Positions 36,675 through 46,689 are shown, counted from the stretch's first letter. The stretch is DNA of 64,000 nucleotides from Flavobacterium sp. ALD4 (GCF_002836475.1 NZ_PJBJ01000022.1:434001-498000); one strand, 5' to 3'. The notes: a model not told the origin generated them from the letters alone. Translations and numbers: made by a program.

Positions 36675-37181
36675 TTAGAATTGGTATTTAAGACCCAAAG
36701 CAATATCAGAACCGTAATTGTTTTTGTAATAACCATTACCACCAAATTCTGGTCTGAAATCTAGAGAGATCAACAATGGAATATCAAAGTTATATTCAAT
36801 TCCTATATCCCCTGCAGCAAAAGCAAATGTATCGTTATAATGATTGTTATTATTGTCATCATAACTGTAACGTCCTAAACCACCACCAACACCTGCGTAC
36901 CAGTTGAAGCCACCATCGATGTTCCATACCCATTGGTACAAAGCAGCTAGTTTAATTGCGTTGTCATCATAACTATTATTATTGTAGTCTTTTCTATTTC
37001 TCCAACCCAAATCAAGTTCAAGTCTATTGTTACTTCCCAAAGCTCTTTGGTAAGTAATTTCAGTTCCAAAACCTCCACTGTCTCCTAAACGTAAACCTAT
37101 TGCATTTTTAGAGATGTCTTGTGCCTGTGTGCTAAATGCTAATCCAATTAACATAAAAGCTGATAAAATAATTTTTTTCAT
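36675..37181 (-). CDS. Small outer-membrane beta-barrel-like protein
   Basis: A 168-residue exported protein with signal peptide MKKIILSAFMLIGLAFSTQA. Alternating hydrophobic/polar strands (NAIGLRLGDSGGFGTEITYQ, NRLELDLGWRNR, IKLAALYQWVWNI, FNWYAGVGGGLGRY) end in the aromatic C-terminus GLKYQF, typical of eight-stranded outer-membrane barrels recognised by Bam. Asn/Asp-rich loops (YDDNNNNHYND) are notable. Function is unknown. TAACTTTG in the upstream region (37201-37208) fits the -7 box. Confidence 0.85.
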   Translation of the reverse strand: MKKIILSAFMLIGLAFSTQAQDISKNAIGLRLGDSGGFGTEITYQRALGSNNRLELDLGWRNRKDYNNNSYDDNAIKLAALYQWVWNIDGGFNWYAGVGGGLGRYSYDDNNNNHYNDTFAFAAGDIGIEYNFDIPLLISLDFRPEFGGNGYYKNNYGSDIALGLKYQF

Positions 37182-37200
37182 AAATAAATATTTGTTGGTG

Positions 37201-37208
37201 CAAAGTTA
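37201..37208 (-). promoter_or_regulatory. Candidate -7 box for the small beta-barrel gene
   Basis: TAACTTTG in gene sense, 19 bp before the start codon, matches TAnnTTTG. No good -33 element was found at 19 bp. Confidence 0.4.
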
Positions 37209-37377
37209 CAACGAGATCTTAACGAAAAATTTATATTATAATTGTTAATTGTTTCAAAATTCACACATTAAGGGTTGTTAATTTATGCTTTTTCTATTGA
37301 CTGCCATTGGTTTTATGTTTTATTTATGGCTATTAAAAATGTGTTAAATTTTAGATATAAAATCAAATGGAGTTAAT

Positions 37378-38199
37378 TTATTTTGAAAAAAATTCGGCTG
37401 AAATTAATTGGCTAATCCAATTGTCTTCCATTTCAAAAAGATTTTCTTCTTGAGAAAAATTAGATTCCTGATAGCGGTATAGTTTCCACCTTTTCTTATT
37501 GTACTCAAGGGCAGTTAAATTTTCTACCCAATCCCCAGAATTCAAATATAAAACAGACCCATTTTTATTTTTTTTTATGATTTTTATTTCGTGGATATGT
37601 CCGCAGATTACATAGTCGTATTTTTTTTCAATAGCTAGTTCCGTGGCGGTTTCTTCAAAATCTGAAATGTGTTTGACTGCTTTTTTTACTCCTGCTTTTA
37701 TTTTTTTCGAAAAAGAATACGGTTCTTGCCCGATTTTTTATAAACACCAATTAACAAATCGGTTGGAAAGAATTAAATAATCGTACCCCAAACCACCTAA
37801 TTTTGTGATCTATTTTGCATGATTTACGGAAGCATCAAAAACATCACCATGAAAGATCCATGCTTTTTTGTCATCCATTTCCAATATTAATTTGTCCACT
37901 AATTCAATATTGCTCAGATTTAGATCAATAAATTTCCGAAGCATTTCATCGTGATTTCCCTTAATATAATAGATTTTAGTCCCTTTGGAAGCAAGGCTCA
38001 TTATTTTTTGCATGATTTTCAAATGGGTAGCAGGGGAATATGATTTTCTGAACTGCCATATATCTATGATATCGCCATTTAAAACTAAAACCTGAGGCTT
38101 TATTGATGACAAGTATTTATTGAGTTCTATGGAATGACTTCCAAAGGTTCCAAGATGCACATCAGAAATTACAACGATCTCCACTTTTCTTGTTTTCAA
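37378..38199 (-). pseudogene. LpxH-like UDP-2,3-diacylglucosamine diphosphatase family gene with two in-frame stops
   Basis: The first 129 codons encode a metallophosphoesterase: VVISDVHLGTFG, VLNGDIIDIWQF, YYIKGNHDEML and WIFHGDVFD supply the usual metal ligands. TAG at 37810-37812 stops it where relatives read AKW. The same frame continues ITKLGGLGYDYLILSNRFVN, meets TAA at 37738-37740, then reads SFSKKIKAGVKKAVKHISDF, YVICGHIHEIKI, SGDWVENLTALEYNKKRW and stops at 37378. The last metal motif (GHIHE) is therefore beyond both stops, so the short product should be inactive. The unbroken frame and absence of indels point to recent loss, or to sequence error or suppression. Confidence 0.85.
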
Positions 38200-38341
38200 T
38201 TGATTCTAATTTGAAGTTTCACAAATTTAGGCATTGAGTTATGGATTCAGTTTTAAGAAAGTGTTATGAAGTTGTGTTAGCTATTAACTAAACGTAATTT
38301 TATTACGCTTATAATTTTGTTATGTAATCCTAATTTTAAAT

Positions 38342-38372
38342 TTTTTACTTTAAGTCATAAAACATATATTTG
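38342..38372 (+). promoter_or_regulatory. Candidate aroC promoter
   Basis: TATATTTG at 38365-38372 matches the -7 box; a T-rich element (TTTT) stands 19 bp upstream instead of TTTG. It lies 16 bp before the ATG at 38389. Confidence 0.55.
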
Positions 38373-38388
38373 TTCCAAAATTTTTATA

Positions 38389-39447
38389 ATGGCAGGAAAC
38401 AGCTACGGAACCCTATTTAGAATAACAACTTTCGGGGAATCTCACGGAGAAGCATTAGGCGGAATCATTGATGGATGTCCTTCAGGAATAGCAATAGATT
38501 TAGAGGCAATTCAACTTGAAATGTCCAGAAGAAAACCGGGTCAATCTGCCATAGTTACGCAACGGAAAGAACCGGATGATGTCCAGTTTTTGTCGGGTAT
38601 TTTTGAAGGAAAAACAACGGGTACACCAATAGGTTTTATCATACCAAATACAAATCAGAAATCAGACGATTACTCTCATATAAAAGATAATTATAGACCT
38701 AGTCATGCGGATTATGTTTATGAAAAAAAATACGGAATACGTGATTATCGCGGTGGTGGACGTAGTTCCGCACGAGAAACAGCGAGCAGAGTAGTGGCGG
38801 GGGCTATTGCTAAACAAATGTTACCAGGCATTAAAATCAATGCATACGTATCCTCGGTAGGACCTATTTTTCTGGAAAAACCATATCAAGATTTGGATTT
38901 TTCTAAAACAGAAAATAATCCTGTACGTTGTCCTGATGAAGAATCAGCAGTGATAATGGAAGAGTACATACGTGAAATTCGTAAGCAGGGAGATACAGTA
39001 GGAGGAACGGTTACCTGCGTAATTCAAAATGTGCCCATTGGTCTAGGAGAACCTGTTTTTGACAAGCTGCACGCAGAACTTGGTAAAGCGATGCTTTCTA
39101 TCAATGCTGTTAAAGGGTTTGAATACGGTAGTGGATTTTGCGGAGCACAAATGAAAGGTAGCGAACATAATGATTTATACAATTCGGACGGAACTACAAA
39201 AACAAATCTTTCCGGTGGTATTCAGGGTGGAATCAGCAATGGTATGGATATTTATTTCCGAGTGGCTTTTAAACCGGTAGCTACCATCATGCAGAAACAA
39301 GAGTCGTTAGATAATCAAGGTAATATTACAGAAATGACAGGAAAAGGGCGCCATGATCCATGTGTGGTACCTCGAGCAGTGCCTATTATTGAAGCCATGG
39401 CGGCAATCGTATTGGCTGATTTTTATTTGATTAACAAAACATATTAA
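38389..39447 (+). CDS. aroC: Chorismate synthase
   Basis: A 352-residue enzyme for the last shikimate step, converting EPSP to chorismate with reduced FMN. Signatures: [17 protein letters not shown] at the start, [34 protein letters not shown], and [20 protein letters not shown] near the end. ATG at 38389 begins exactly at the family N-terminus; codons further upstream overlap the promoter-like sequence. Standalone gene with no other shikimate gene nearby. Confidence 0.97.
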   Translation: MAGNSYGTLFRITTFGESHGEALGGIIDGCPSGIAIDLEAIQLEMSRRKPGQSAIVTQRKEPDDVQFLSGIFEGKTTGTPIGFIIPNTNQKSDDYSHIKDNYRPSHADYVYEKKYGIRDYRGGGRSSARETASRVVAGAIAKQMLPGIKINAYVSSVGPIFLEKPYQDLDFSKTENNPVRCPDEESAVIMEEYIREIRKQGDTVGGTVTCVIQNVPIGLGEPVFDKLHAELGKAMLSINAVKGFEYGSGFCGAQMKGSEHNDLYNSDGTTKTNLSGGIQGGISNGMDIYFRVAFKPVATIMQKQESLDNQGNITEMTGKGRHDPCVVPRAVPIIEAMAAIVLADFYLINKTY

Positions 39448-39524
39448 TACTAATGCATTGGTAACTTCAATTAAGAAGATACTTTTAATAATTAACCCAT
39501 CCCCAATAACCTACCGTAAACCAA

Positions 39525-40805
39525 ATGAGTTCTACAGAAATACAAAAGAAGTCAATAACATCAAACTTGACTACACAAATACTGATTGCAATGGTTCTGG
39601 GAGCCATTTTAGGAGTTGTAATACACAATTCTATTTCAGCAGAAGCAGCCTTATCCTTCAGTAATAAGGTAAAAATTCTTGCAACAGTTTTTATAAGATT
39701 GGTGCAAATGATTATTGCTCCATTAGTATTTACGACACTGGTTGTGGGTATTGCAAAGTTGGGAAATGTTAGTGCAGTGGGTAGAATTGGAGGAAAAGCA
39801 TTAGGCTGGTTTTTCACAGCCTCTCTTATATCTTTACTGTTAGGAATGTTTTTTGTGAATGTTCTTGAGCCTGGAGTAGGGCTTAATTTATCCAATGTTG
39901 ATTTGACTTCAGGATCAGAGGTGGTAGCCAAAACACAGAGTATTTCCTTTGAAAATTTTATTGAACATATTGTTCCAAAGAGTATTTTTGAAGCATTAGC
40001 GACTAATGAAATTTTGCAAATTGTTGTTTTTTCCATTTTCTTTGGTTTAGCCGCAGCATCAATTGGAGATTATGTTAAACCCGTGGTCACTGCATTGGAT
40101 AAAATGTCGCATATCATTTTAAAGATGGTAAATTATGTTATGAATTTTGCACCAATCGGAGTTTTTGGAGCTATTGCGGGTGTTTTTGCCGTTAGGGATT
40201 TTCAAGAATTGGCAATTACTTATTTTAAATTTTTCGGTTCGTTTTTAATTGGTATATCATCGCTTTGGGTAGTATTAATACTTGTTGGTTATATTTTCCT
40301 TAAAAGCAGGATGACAGTACTGTTAAAGAGAATAGTTAGTCCATTAATTATTGCTTTTGGAACAACAAGTAGTGAAGCGGTTTTCCCAAAATTAACAGAG
40401 GAATTAGAGCGTTTTGGTGTAAAAGATAAAATTGTTTCATTTATGCTGCCTTTAGGTTATTCCTTTAATCTGGACGGCAGTATGATGTATATGACTTTTG
40501 CCAGTATTTTTATAGCACAGGCATACGGTATTGATTTGGATTTAGGAACCCAAATGACAATGCTATTGGTTTTGATGCTCACAAGTAAAGGAATTGCAGG
40601 GGTGCCTAGAGCGAGTTTAGTAGTTGTGGCAGCCACTTGTGGTATGTTTGATATTCCAATTGAAGGAATCGCTTTGATCTTGCCAATAGATCATTTTTGC
40701 GATATGTTTAGAAGTGCTACCAATGTTTTAGGGAATGCATTAGCCACTTCGGTGGTAGGTCAATGGGAAGAAAACAATGAAATAGATATAGTTTCTTTAG
40801 ACTAA
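39525..40805 (+). CDS. Dicarboxylate/amino acid:cation symporter (DAACS), copy 1
   Basis: A 426-residue inner-membrane transporter of the GltP/DctA family with eight transmembrane helices and re-entrant loops. HP1 carries AFGTTSSEAVFPKL (the serine-rich motif), TM7 has LGYSFNLDGSMMYMTFASIF (the NMDGT-like sodium/substrate motif), and HP2 TSKGIAGVPRASLVV; DHFCDMFRSATNVLGN in TM8 binds the substrate. Likely substrates are C4-dicarboxylates, glutamate or aspartate. A terminator separates it from a second family member downstream. Confidence 0.93.
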   Translation: MSSTEIQKKSITSNLTTQILIAMVLGAILGVVIHNSISAEAALSFSNKVKILATVFIRLVQMIIAPLVFTTLVVGIAKLGNVSAVGRIGGKALGWFFTASLISLLLGMFFVNVLEPGVGLNLSNVDLTSGSEVVAKTQSISFENFIEHIVPKSIFEALATNEILQIVVFSIFFGLAAASIGDYVKPVVTALDKMSHIILKMVNYVMNFAPIGVFGAIAGVFAVRDFQELAITYFKFFGSFLIGISSLWVVLILVGYIFLKSRMTVLLKRIVSPLIIAFGTTSSEAVFPKLTEELERFGVKDKIVSFMLPLGYSFNLDGSMMYMTFASIFIAQAYGIDLDLGTQMTMLLVLMLTSKGIAGVPRASLVVVAATCGMFDIPIEGIALILPIDHFCDMFRSATNVLGNALATSVVGQWEENNEIDIVSLD

Positions 40806-40813
40806 ATGACACT

Positions 40814-40843
40814 AAAAACTCCTCAATTTTGAGGAGTTTTTTA
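40814..40843 (+). terminator. Terminator between the two symporter genes
   Basis: Stem aaaactcctca / tgaggagtttt with a short loop and T run, eight bases after the stop. It implies separate transcription of the second symporter. Confidence 0.9.
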
Positions 40844-40886
40844 TTTTTGTATATTTGGCTTTACGGCCAGAATTAAAATTAAAATT

Positions 40887-42167
40887 ATGAAAAAACTTGC
40901 GATGCATTGGAAAATCTTAATAGGAATGATATTAGGATTGCTGTTTGGATTATTAATGAAGAATTTAGAACAAAAAGGGATTGTTGTAGACTGGATTAAG
41001 CCCTTTGGAACCATTTTTATAAACCTTCTTAAAATGATAGCTGTCCCATTAATAGTGGTTTCATTGATAGTAGGGTTAGCTGATTTAAAAGACATTTCAA
41101 AACTTTCAAAACTTGGCGGTAGAACCGTAATATTTTATTTGTGTTCCACCGTAATAGCCGTCACTATTGGTTTAGGGTTGGCCAATCTAATAAAACCAGG
41201 TAGGTATATCAATCAAGAGTCAAGGGAGAGTTTAATCCAAAATTTTTCAGTGGATGCCTCTCAAAAAATAGAAATGGCGGCGAGTGCTAAAAAGAATGGC
41301 CCTCTTCAACCGCTTATTGATATTGTTCCAGATAATTTTTTCAAAGCTTTGAGTGACAATGGGAGTATGTTACAAGTTATACTTTTCGTAATCCTTCTTG
41401 GTATTGGACTTATCTTAGTTGAGGAAAAGAAAGCAAAACCTGTTGTTGACTTTTTTAAAGGCTTGAATGATGTTATTATGAAGATTATTGACATTATAAT
41501 GCTGTTTTCACCTTACGGTGTTTTTGCTTTGATGGCATCTTTGATGGTTGAAATTCCCGATTTCAGTACGTTAAGAGCTTTAGGAATCTATGGATTGACA
41601 GTTGTTTTAGGCTTGTTTATCATGGCTTTTGTATTCTATCCTACTTTGTTACTAATTTTTGCAAAGGTAAATCCAATAAAATTTTTCAAAGCGATTGCGC
41701 CTGCTCAATTGTTGGCCTTTTCTACAAGTTCGAGTGCAGCTACTTTGCCGGTGACGATGGAATGCGTAACGGAACATGTTGGAGTTGATGAAGAAGTATC
41801 CAGTTTTGTATTACCGTTAGGCGCTACTGTAAATATGGATGGTACAAGTTTATATCAGGCGGTAGCAGCCATTTTTATTGCCCAGGCAATGCTTCCGAAT
41901 CCTTTAGACTTAAACACTCAATTGATGATTGTGGTGACGGCAACCTTAGCTTCGATAGGGTCTGCAGCAGTTCCTAGCGCCGGTATGGTAATGCTTGTTA
42001 TCGTTTTAGGTCAAGCTGGAATTCCAGAGGCGGGATTGGCACTTATTTTTGCCATTGACCGACCTTTAGATATGTGTAGGACTGTTGTAAACGTGACCAG
42101 TGATTCTACGGTTGCTACCATAGTGGCAAAATCAGTTGGGAAATTAAACCATCCCAAAGATTTTTAG
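40887..42167 (+). CDS. Dicarboxylate/amino acid:cation symporter (DAACS), copy 2
   Basis: Also 426 residues but clearly diverged from copy 1. HP1 reads AFSTSSSAATLPVTMECV, TM7 LPLGATVNMDGTSLYQAVAAIF (the canonical NMDGT motif, unlike NLDGS in copy 1), HP2 ASIGSAAVPSAGMVML, TM8 IDRPLDMCRTVVNVTSD. The RTVVNVTGD-like TM8 motif is typical of glutamate/aspartate carriers, so the two neighbours probably have different substrates. Confidence 0.93.
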   Translation: MKKLAMHWKILIGMILGLLFGLLMKNLEQKGIVVDWIKPFGTIFINLLKMIAVPLIVVSLIVGLADLKDISKLSKLGGRTVIFYLCSTVIAVTIGLGLANLIKPGRYINQESRESLIQNFSVDASQKIEMAASAKKNGPLQPLIDIVPDNFFKALSDNGSMLQVILFVILLGIGLILVEEKKAKPVVDFFKGLNDVIMKIIDIIMLFSPYGVFALMASLMVEIPDFSTLRALGIYGLTVVLGLFIMAFVFYPTLLLIFAKVNPIKFFKAIAPAQLLAFSTSSSAATLPVTMECVTEHVGVDEEVSSFVLPLGATVNMDGTSLYQAVAAIFIAQAMLPNPLDLNTQLMIVVTATLASIGSAAVPSAGMVMLVIVLGQAGIPEAGLALIFAIDRPLDMCRTVVNVTSDSTVATIVAKSVGKLNHPKDF

Positions 42168-42210
42168 TTTTATCATAATATAGTTTGGATACCGTTTACA
42201 GTACAGAATT

Positions 42211-42275
42211 AGCCGTTCAGTCTCTAGATTTAAGGTAAAACCTCTTGAGTAGAATTTACCCTAGCGGCTTTTTAT
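42211..42275 (+). terminator. Possible terminator after symporter copy 2
   Basis: Outer stem agccg / cggct encloses an inner aggtaaa / tttaccct pairing; a T run follows. The asymmetric interior loop makes it weaker than the other hairpins listed. Confidence 0.4.
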
Positions 42276-42394
42276 ATTTTTTCAATTTTTTTTCAATTTT
42301 AATAAATCTTTTTTACGCAGAGTACTAAACTCCCTTGTAAGATATTTCTTTTTATTACTGTGGATAATTTGTTAATATTTATTTAATTTAAGTG

Positions 42395-42424
42395 TTGACA
42401 CTCAATTATATAAATGTATATTTG
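42395..42424 (+). promoter_or_regulatory. Promoter of the hybrid histidine kinase gene
   Basis: TTG at 42395-42397, 19-nt spacer, TATATTTG at 42417-42424: an exact fit to the Bacteroidota primary-sigma consensus. Seventeen bases separate it from the ATG, so the leader is very short. Confidence 0.75.
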
Positions 42425-42441
42425 ATTAACAAACGCAATTT

Positions 42442-44655
42442 ATGTCCCATAGTCGAATATTTTTATTTCTTTTTATTTCGTTTAATATGTTTGGTAATGT
42501 TCCTATTGCTAAAACTCCGATACCCTCTAGAAAAGCAATTTTGAAGTTAACGGCATTAGCCGCTGATAATTTGTCTGAATCTAAATTCGAACAATCGTTA
42601 GCAAACTCTAGACTTGCATTGCATTATGCTATCAACGGTAATGATGATTGTCTTATAGCCGAATCTTATAATACGATTGCTGCAAATTATGAAGAACTGT
42701 CTGAAGTCGATAAAGCAATTTATTATTATAAAAAAGGACTTGTTTATGCAAATAAAACTACTAATGACACCATCAAGAATGCGTTAAATAATAATTTAGG
42801 TAATATGTATTGTTTTGAAAAAAACGATTTTGACGTAGGAATAAATTATTACAAAAAAGCATTAGAATATAGTACTAATATTGCTAATGCTGGCAGAGTC
42901 TATATTACAAATATGAATATTACATGGGCTTATTTTTATAAAGGGAGTTTTGACAAAGGGGAGCCATATTTAGATTTCATAAATAAACATCAAAAAACAG
43001 ATGGTGATGAAACGACAATTGTGGCAGCAAATATGCTAAATGGGATGTTTTTCACCAATAAATTAAAATTTGATAAAGCAGAGTTGTTTTTTAAAAAAGC
43101 AATAGAATTGGGAAAGCAAGACATAGACAAATCTGATTTGTCCTATGCATATGAAGAGTATGCTAAATTATTAATGAAAAAAGGGGATTATAAAAGGGCG
43201 TATGAAAATTTGGCTCTTTATAATTCGATCACAAAAACACTTAGAGATTCTAATAAACTTAAAAGAGCGAATATAGTTGGTGTTAATCTCGAATTAGATG
43301 AATATAAGAGAAAGGTTGATACAATAGAAAACGAAAAAAACTTACAATTTGTAAGCTTGCAAAAGTCAATAGTTATTGTAGTTTTATTTATTATTGCCAT
43401 GATTGTGGTATTGCTTTTACTTTATAGTGTTTATAAAAATTACAGCTTCAAGAAGAAAAAAAATGCGGAGCTCATCATTGCAAATGAAGAATTACTTCTT
43501 GCAAAAGAGAAAGCGGAAGAAGCGTCCTATTTAAAATCTCAGTTTGTATCAACAATTAGTCATGAATTGCGTACTCCTTTATACGGTGTTGTAGGAATAA
43601 CAAATATGCTGTTGGATGAGCATAAAGAATTGGCCGACAGTCCTCATTTAAATTCCCTTAAGTTTTCAGCACGATACTTATTGTCGCTTGTTAACGATGT
43701 TCTTCAAATCAATAAAATAGAAGAAAATAGAATTATACTAGAAAGTTTAACGTTCAATCTGTCGGATGAAATTAATCTGATTAAGAATTCATTGTCATTC
43801 ATTGCAAAAAGTCATAACAACCACATTAATGTTATTATCGACCCTACAATTCCAGAATATTTAATCGGAGACAAACTAAGGTTTTCTCAAATTATAATAA
43901 ACATGGTAAGTAATGCGTTGAAGTTTACCAATAATGGGGAAGTGAATATCAATGCAGAATTGGTAAAAATCGAAAATAAAGCTCATTTTATTGAATTTAA
44001 TATTCAGGATAACGGAGTGGGTATTGCAGCAGAAGATCAAGAAAAAATATTTGATAAATTTGTTCAGATTGGGAGAAAAGAAATAGATTATCAAGGTACA
44101 GGTTTAGGTTTGTCTATTGTAAAACGGTTGTTAGAATTATTTGATAGCACTATTTCGCTAAAGAGTAAAATAGGGGAAGGAACCACCTTCACTTTTACAA
44201 TAGCATTTGATCACGATCCTATTAAAACTATTGAGCTCATAAATAAGATTCAGGTTGATTTGACCTCCAGTGAAATATTTACTGTACTAGTTGTGGATGA
44301 CAACAAAATCAATCAGCTAATTACAAAAAAGACTATTGAAAAAAATAATTATAAATGCACGGTGGTTGACTCGGGAATGGACGCTCTTGAACTACTTGAA
44401 ACTGAAAAATTTGATATTATCCTGATGGATATAAATATGCCGTTGATGAATGGTTTTGAAACTACCAAACGAATACGTCAAAAAGGCATAATCACGCCTG
44501 TAATAGCATTAACTGCCTTTGACAAAGAGGAAATTACTGAAGAGGCCCTTTCTGCTGGAATTAATGACATTATCATCAAGCCTTTTGAACCGATCTTATT
44601 ATTTAAGACTATAAATCAGCTTTTGTATAAAACGGATGAGACTGTTATAGTTTAA
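42442..44655 (+). CDS. TPR-sensor hybrid histidine kinase/response regulator
   Basis: A 737-residue single-chain signalling protein. A signal peptide (residues 1-20) precedes periplasmic TPR repeats (about 30-280; ALANSRLALHYAINGN, KAIYYYKKGLVYANKT, KAELFFKKAIELGK). A membrane segment follows (about 310-335), then a short coiled coil. HisKA has ISHELRTPLYG with H374 phosphorylated; the ATPase domain has NMVSNALKFTNNGEV, DNGVGI and GTGLGLSIVKRL. The C-terminal receiver carries VVDDNKINQLI and D663 in FDIILMDINMP. There is no separate DNA-binding output, so a partner regulator elsewhere or a phosphorelay is implied. Orphan gene with its own promoter. Confidence 0.93.
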   Translation: MSHSRIFLFLFISFNMFGNVPIAKTPIPSRKAILKLTALAADNLSESKFEQSLANSRLALHYAINGNDDCLIAESYNTIAANYEELSEVDKAIYYYKKGLVYANKTTNDTIKNALNNNLGNMYCFEKNDFDVGINYYKKALEYSTNIANAGRVYITNMNITWAYFYKGSFDKGEPYLDFINKHQKTDGDETTIVAANMLNGMFFTNKLKFDKAELFFKKAIELGKQDIDKSDLSYAYEEYAKLLMKKGDYKRAYENLALYNSITKTLRDSNKLKRANIVGVNLELDEYKRKVDTIENEKNLQFVSLQKSIVIVVLFIIAMIVVLLLLYSVYKNYSFKKKKNAELIIANEELLLAKEKAEEASYLKSQFVSTISHELRTPLYGVVGITNMLLDEHKELADSPHLNSLKFSARYLLSLVNDVLQINKIEENRIILESLTFNLSDEINLIKNSLSFIAKSHNNHINVIIDPTIPEYLIGDKLRFSQIIINMVSNALKFTNNGEVNINAELVKIENKAHFIEFNIQDNGVGIAAEDQEKIFDKFVQIGRKEIDYQGTGLGLSIVKRLLELFDSTISLKSKIGEGTTFTFTIAFDHDPIKTIELINKIQVDLTSSEIFTVLVVDDNKINQLITKKTIEKNNYKCTVVDSGMDALELLETEKFDIILMDINMPLMNGFETTKRIRQKGIITPVIALTAFDKEEITEEALSAGINDIIIKPFEPILLFKTINQLLYKTDETVIV

Positions 44656-44771
44656 AAGTTACTCTGCAAATATTTAAAAAAAAAGCAATCGCGAAATCAT
44701 AACAAACTAATTTTAGCTTAAATGACTTTACGATCACTTTATAATTAAAAGAATTTCAAAGAAACCCTTCC

Positions 44772-45248
44772 TTATTTAATAGTAATAGTTTTTGCTGTTT
44801 TTTTCTTGCCACCTTCTTTTTTGGCAATATCAACATGCAGTATGCCGTCTTTGTAATTGGCACTGATGTGGTTTTCATCGGTATAATCCGGAAGATTAAA
44901 AGATCTGGAAAAGGATTGATAACTAAACTCTTTTCGATAGTAATTCTCGTTATTTCTTGTCTCTTCTTTCTCTTCTTCTTTTTCTGAAGAAATAGTTAGC
45001 ATTTTGTTGTCTAATTCAATGTTAAAATCTTCTTTTTTTAGACCGGGAGCCGCTAATTCGATTTCAATTTTTTTGTCTGTCTCTTTTAAATTTACAGATG
45101 GCAAATTGGTTCCTAATGTAGCGAAATTTGGACCAGTCATTTCCATAAGATCTCTAGATAAAAAATCATCAAAAAATGTATTCATTGTTGGTGATAAACT
45201 AGTGCGCGTTAACGGAACAGATCCGTTTCTCTTTACTAATGCTTCCAT
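44772..45248 (-). CDS. Small heat-shock protein (Hsp20/alpha-crystallin)
   Basis: A 158-residue ATP-independent chaperone. The alpha-crystallin domain spans about residues 50-140: VNLKETDKKIEIELAAPGLK, KEDFNIELDNKMLTISSEKE, FSRSFNLPDYTDENHISANY, and KDGILHVDIAKKE. A short tail with TITIK takes the place of the IxI motif used in oligomer assembly. The N-terminal 45 residues include the usual FFDDFLSRDL. Standalone gene. Confidence 0.95.
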   Translation of the reverse strand: MEALVKRNGSVPLTRTSLSPTMNTFFDDFLSRDLMEMTGPNFATLGTNLPSVNLKETDKKIEIELAAPGLKKEDFNIELDNKMLTISSEKEEEKEETRNNENYYRKEFSYQSFSRSFNLPDYTDENHISANYKDGILHVDIAKKEGGKKKTAKTITIK

Positions 45249-45369
45249 AATTGTTGTGTTTTAAATGATTATTAATTACTATTAAAATTAGATAATAAAA
45301 TATAATTTATCAATTTACTTAATCATTATAACATTTAATTAACTAGTAAGCAAGTAGTTACGTAATAAA

Positions 45370-45404
45370 AAAAATACCTTCCCCATGTTGGGAAAGGTAT
45401 TTCT
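45370..45404 (-). terminator. Terminator after the DEAD-box helicase gene
   Basis: Stem aataccttccc / gggaaaggtatt with a one-base bulge and flanking A and T runs. It can act for the helicase gene on the minus strand. Confidence 0.8.
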
Positions 45405-45429
45405 TACTGTTAATTAATAAAAAAACTGG

Positions 45430-46689
45430 TTAGTACCAGCGTTTTTTATTTTGCTTTGAGGCGTCTGACTTTCTGGATTTATGAGCTCCGGCACTTCTAT
45501 TTGAATTTTTTGGTTTTGTAGATCCACCGGATGCTGTTTCCGGACTTCCAGAGTGCCATGGATAAGGATGGTCACTAACTATCTTCACATCAACTTTAAT
45601 TAATTTCTGGATATCTTTCCAATACGCATGCTCATCTTTGCTACAAAAGGATATAGCGACACCACCATTTCCGGCGCGTCCTGTTCTTCCTATTCTATGA
45701 ACGTATGTTTCAGGAATATTTGGCAAATCAAAGTTAATAACGAAAGGCAATTGATCAATATCAATTCCACGTGCCGCAATATCAGTAGCCACTAAAACGC
45801 CAACTTCTTTATTCTTGAAAGCTTCTAACACACGTTGTCTCGCATTTTGAGATTTATCGCCATGAATAGCCTCAGCTGCAATACCGTTTTTACGTAATGC
45901 TTTTACAACATTATCTGCGCCATGCTTCGTTCTTGAGAAAACTAAAACATCGGATAGATCTTGATTTTTAATTAAATGGTATAACAAGTTTCGTTTTTCT
46001 GTTTTTTCAACAAAATAGACATGTTGTTCTACATTTTCAGCTGTGGATGAAACAGGAGAAACGGTTACTGTTTCGGGGTTTGTTAAAAACATCTCAGCCA
46101 GTTCGCGAATAGCAATTGGCATTGTTGCAGAGAAAAATAATGTTTGTCTATTTTTAGGAGTAAGCTTAACGATTTTTTTTACATCGTTTACAAATCCCAT
46201 GTCAAGCATTTGATCTGCTTCATCAAGTACCAATGCGTGCAAATGATCTAAGTCAATAAAACCTTGTTTGTGTAAATCAAGTAATCTTCCTGGAGTTGCG
46301 ATTAAAATATCAACACCGTTTCTTAGAGCATCAACTTGTGGGTTTTGTGAAACACCTCCAAAAATGGTAAGTTGAGTCAGATTTGTGTATTTACCATAAG
46401 TGTCAAAACTTTGGCCAATTTGTACTGCAAGTTCCCGTGTTGGGGTAACCACTAACGCACGAATTTGTTTGGCTTTCTTTGATGAGCCTACAATACGATG
46501 CAATTGGTGTATAATTGGGATAGCAAATGCTGCTGTTTTTCCAGTTCCGGTTTGTGCACAACCAATTAAATCTTTTCCTGCTAATACTAGTGGAATAGAT
46601 TGTTCTTGAATGGGAGTGGGGTTAGTATAGCCTAGTTCATATACGGCTCTTTGTATACTTTTTGAAAGTGATAAATCTTCGAATAACAT
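45430..46689 (-). CDS. DEAD-box RNA helicase (RhlE-type)
   Basis: A 419-residue ATP-dependent RNA helicase acting in ribosome assembly or RNA decay. All SF2 DEAD-box motifs are visible: Q motif (YTNPTPIQEQSIP), motif I AQTGTGKTAAF, Ia PTRELAVQIG, II VLDEADQMLDMGF, III SATMP, IV VLVFSRTKHGAD, V VLVATDIAARGIDI and VI HRIGRTGRAG. The C-terminal ~45 residues are basic and serine-rich (SAGAHKSRKSDASKQNKKR), typical for RNA tethering. TATCTTTG 47 bp upstream (46736-46743) may be its -7 box. Confidence 0.95.
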   Translation of the reverse strand: MLFEDLSLSKSIQRAVYELGYTNPTPIQEQSIPLVLAGKDLIGCAQTGTGKTAAFAIPIIHQLHRIVGSSKKAKQIRALVVTPTRELAVQIGQSFDTYGKYTNLTQLTIFGGVSQNPQVDALRNGVDILIATPGRLLDLHKQGFIDLDHLHALVLDEADQMLDMGFVNDVKKIVKLTPKNRQTLFFSATMPIAIRELAEMFLTNPETVTVSPVSSTAENVEQHVYFVEKTEKRNLLYHLIKNQDLSDVLVFSRTKHGADNVVKALRKNGIAAEAIHGDKSQNARQRVLEAFKNKEVGVLVATDIAARGIDIDQLPFVINFDLPNIPETYVHRIGRTGRAGNGGVAISFCSKDEHAYWKDIQKLIKVDVKIVSDHPYPWHSGSPETASGGSTKPKNSNRSAGAHKSRKSDASKQNKKRWY

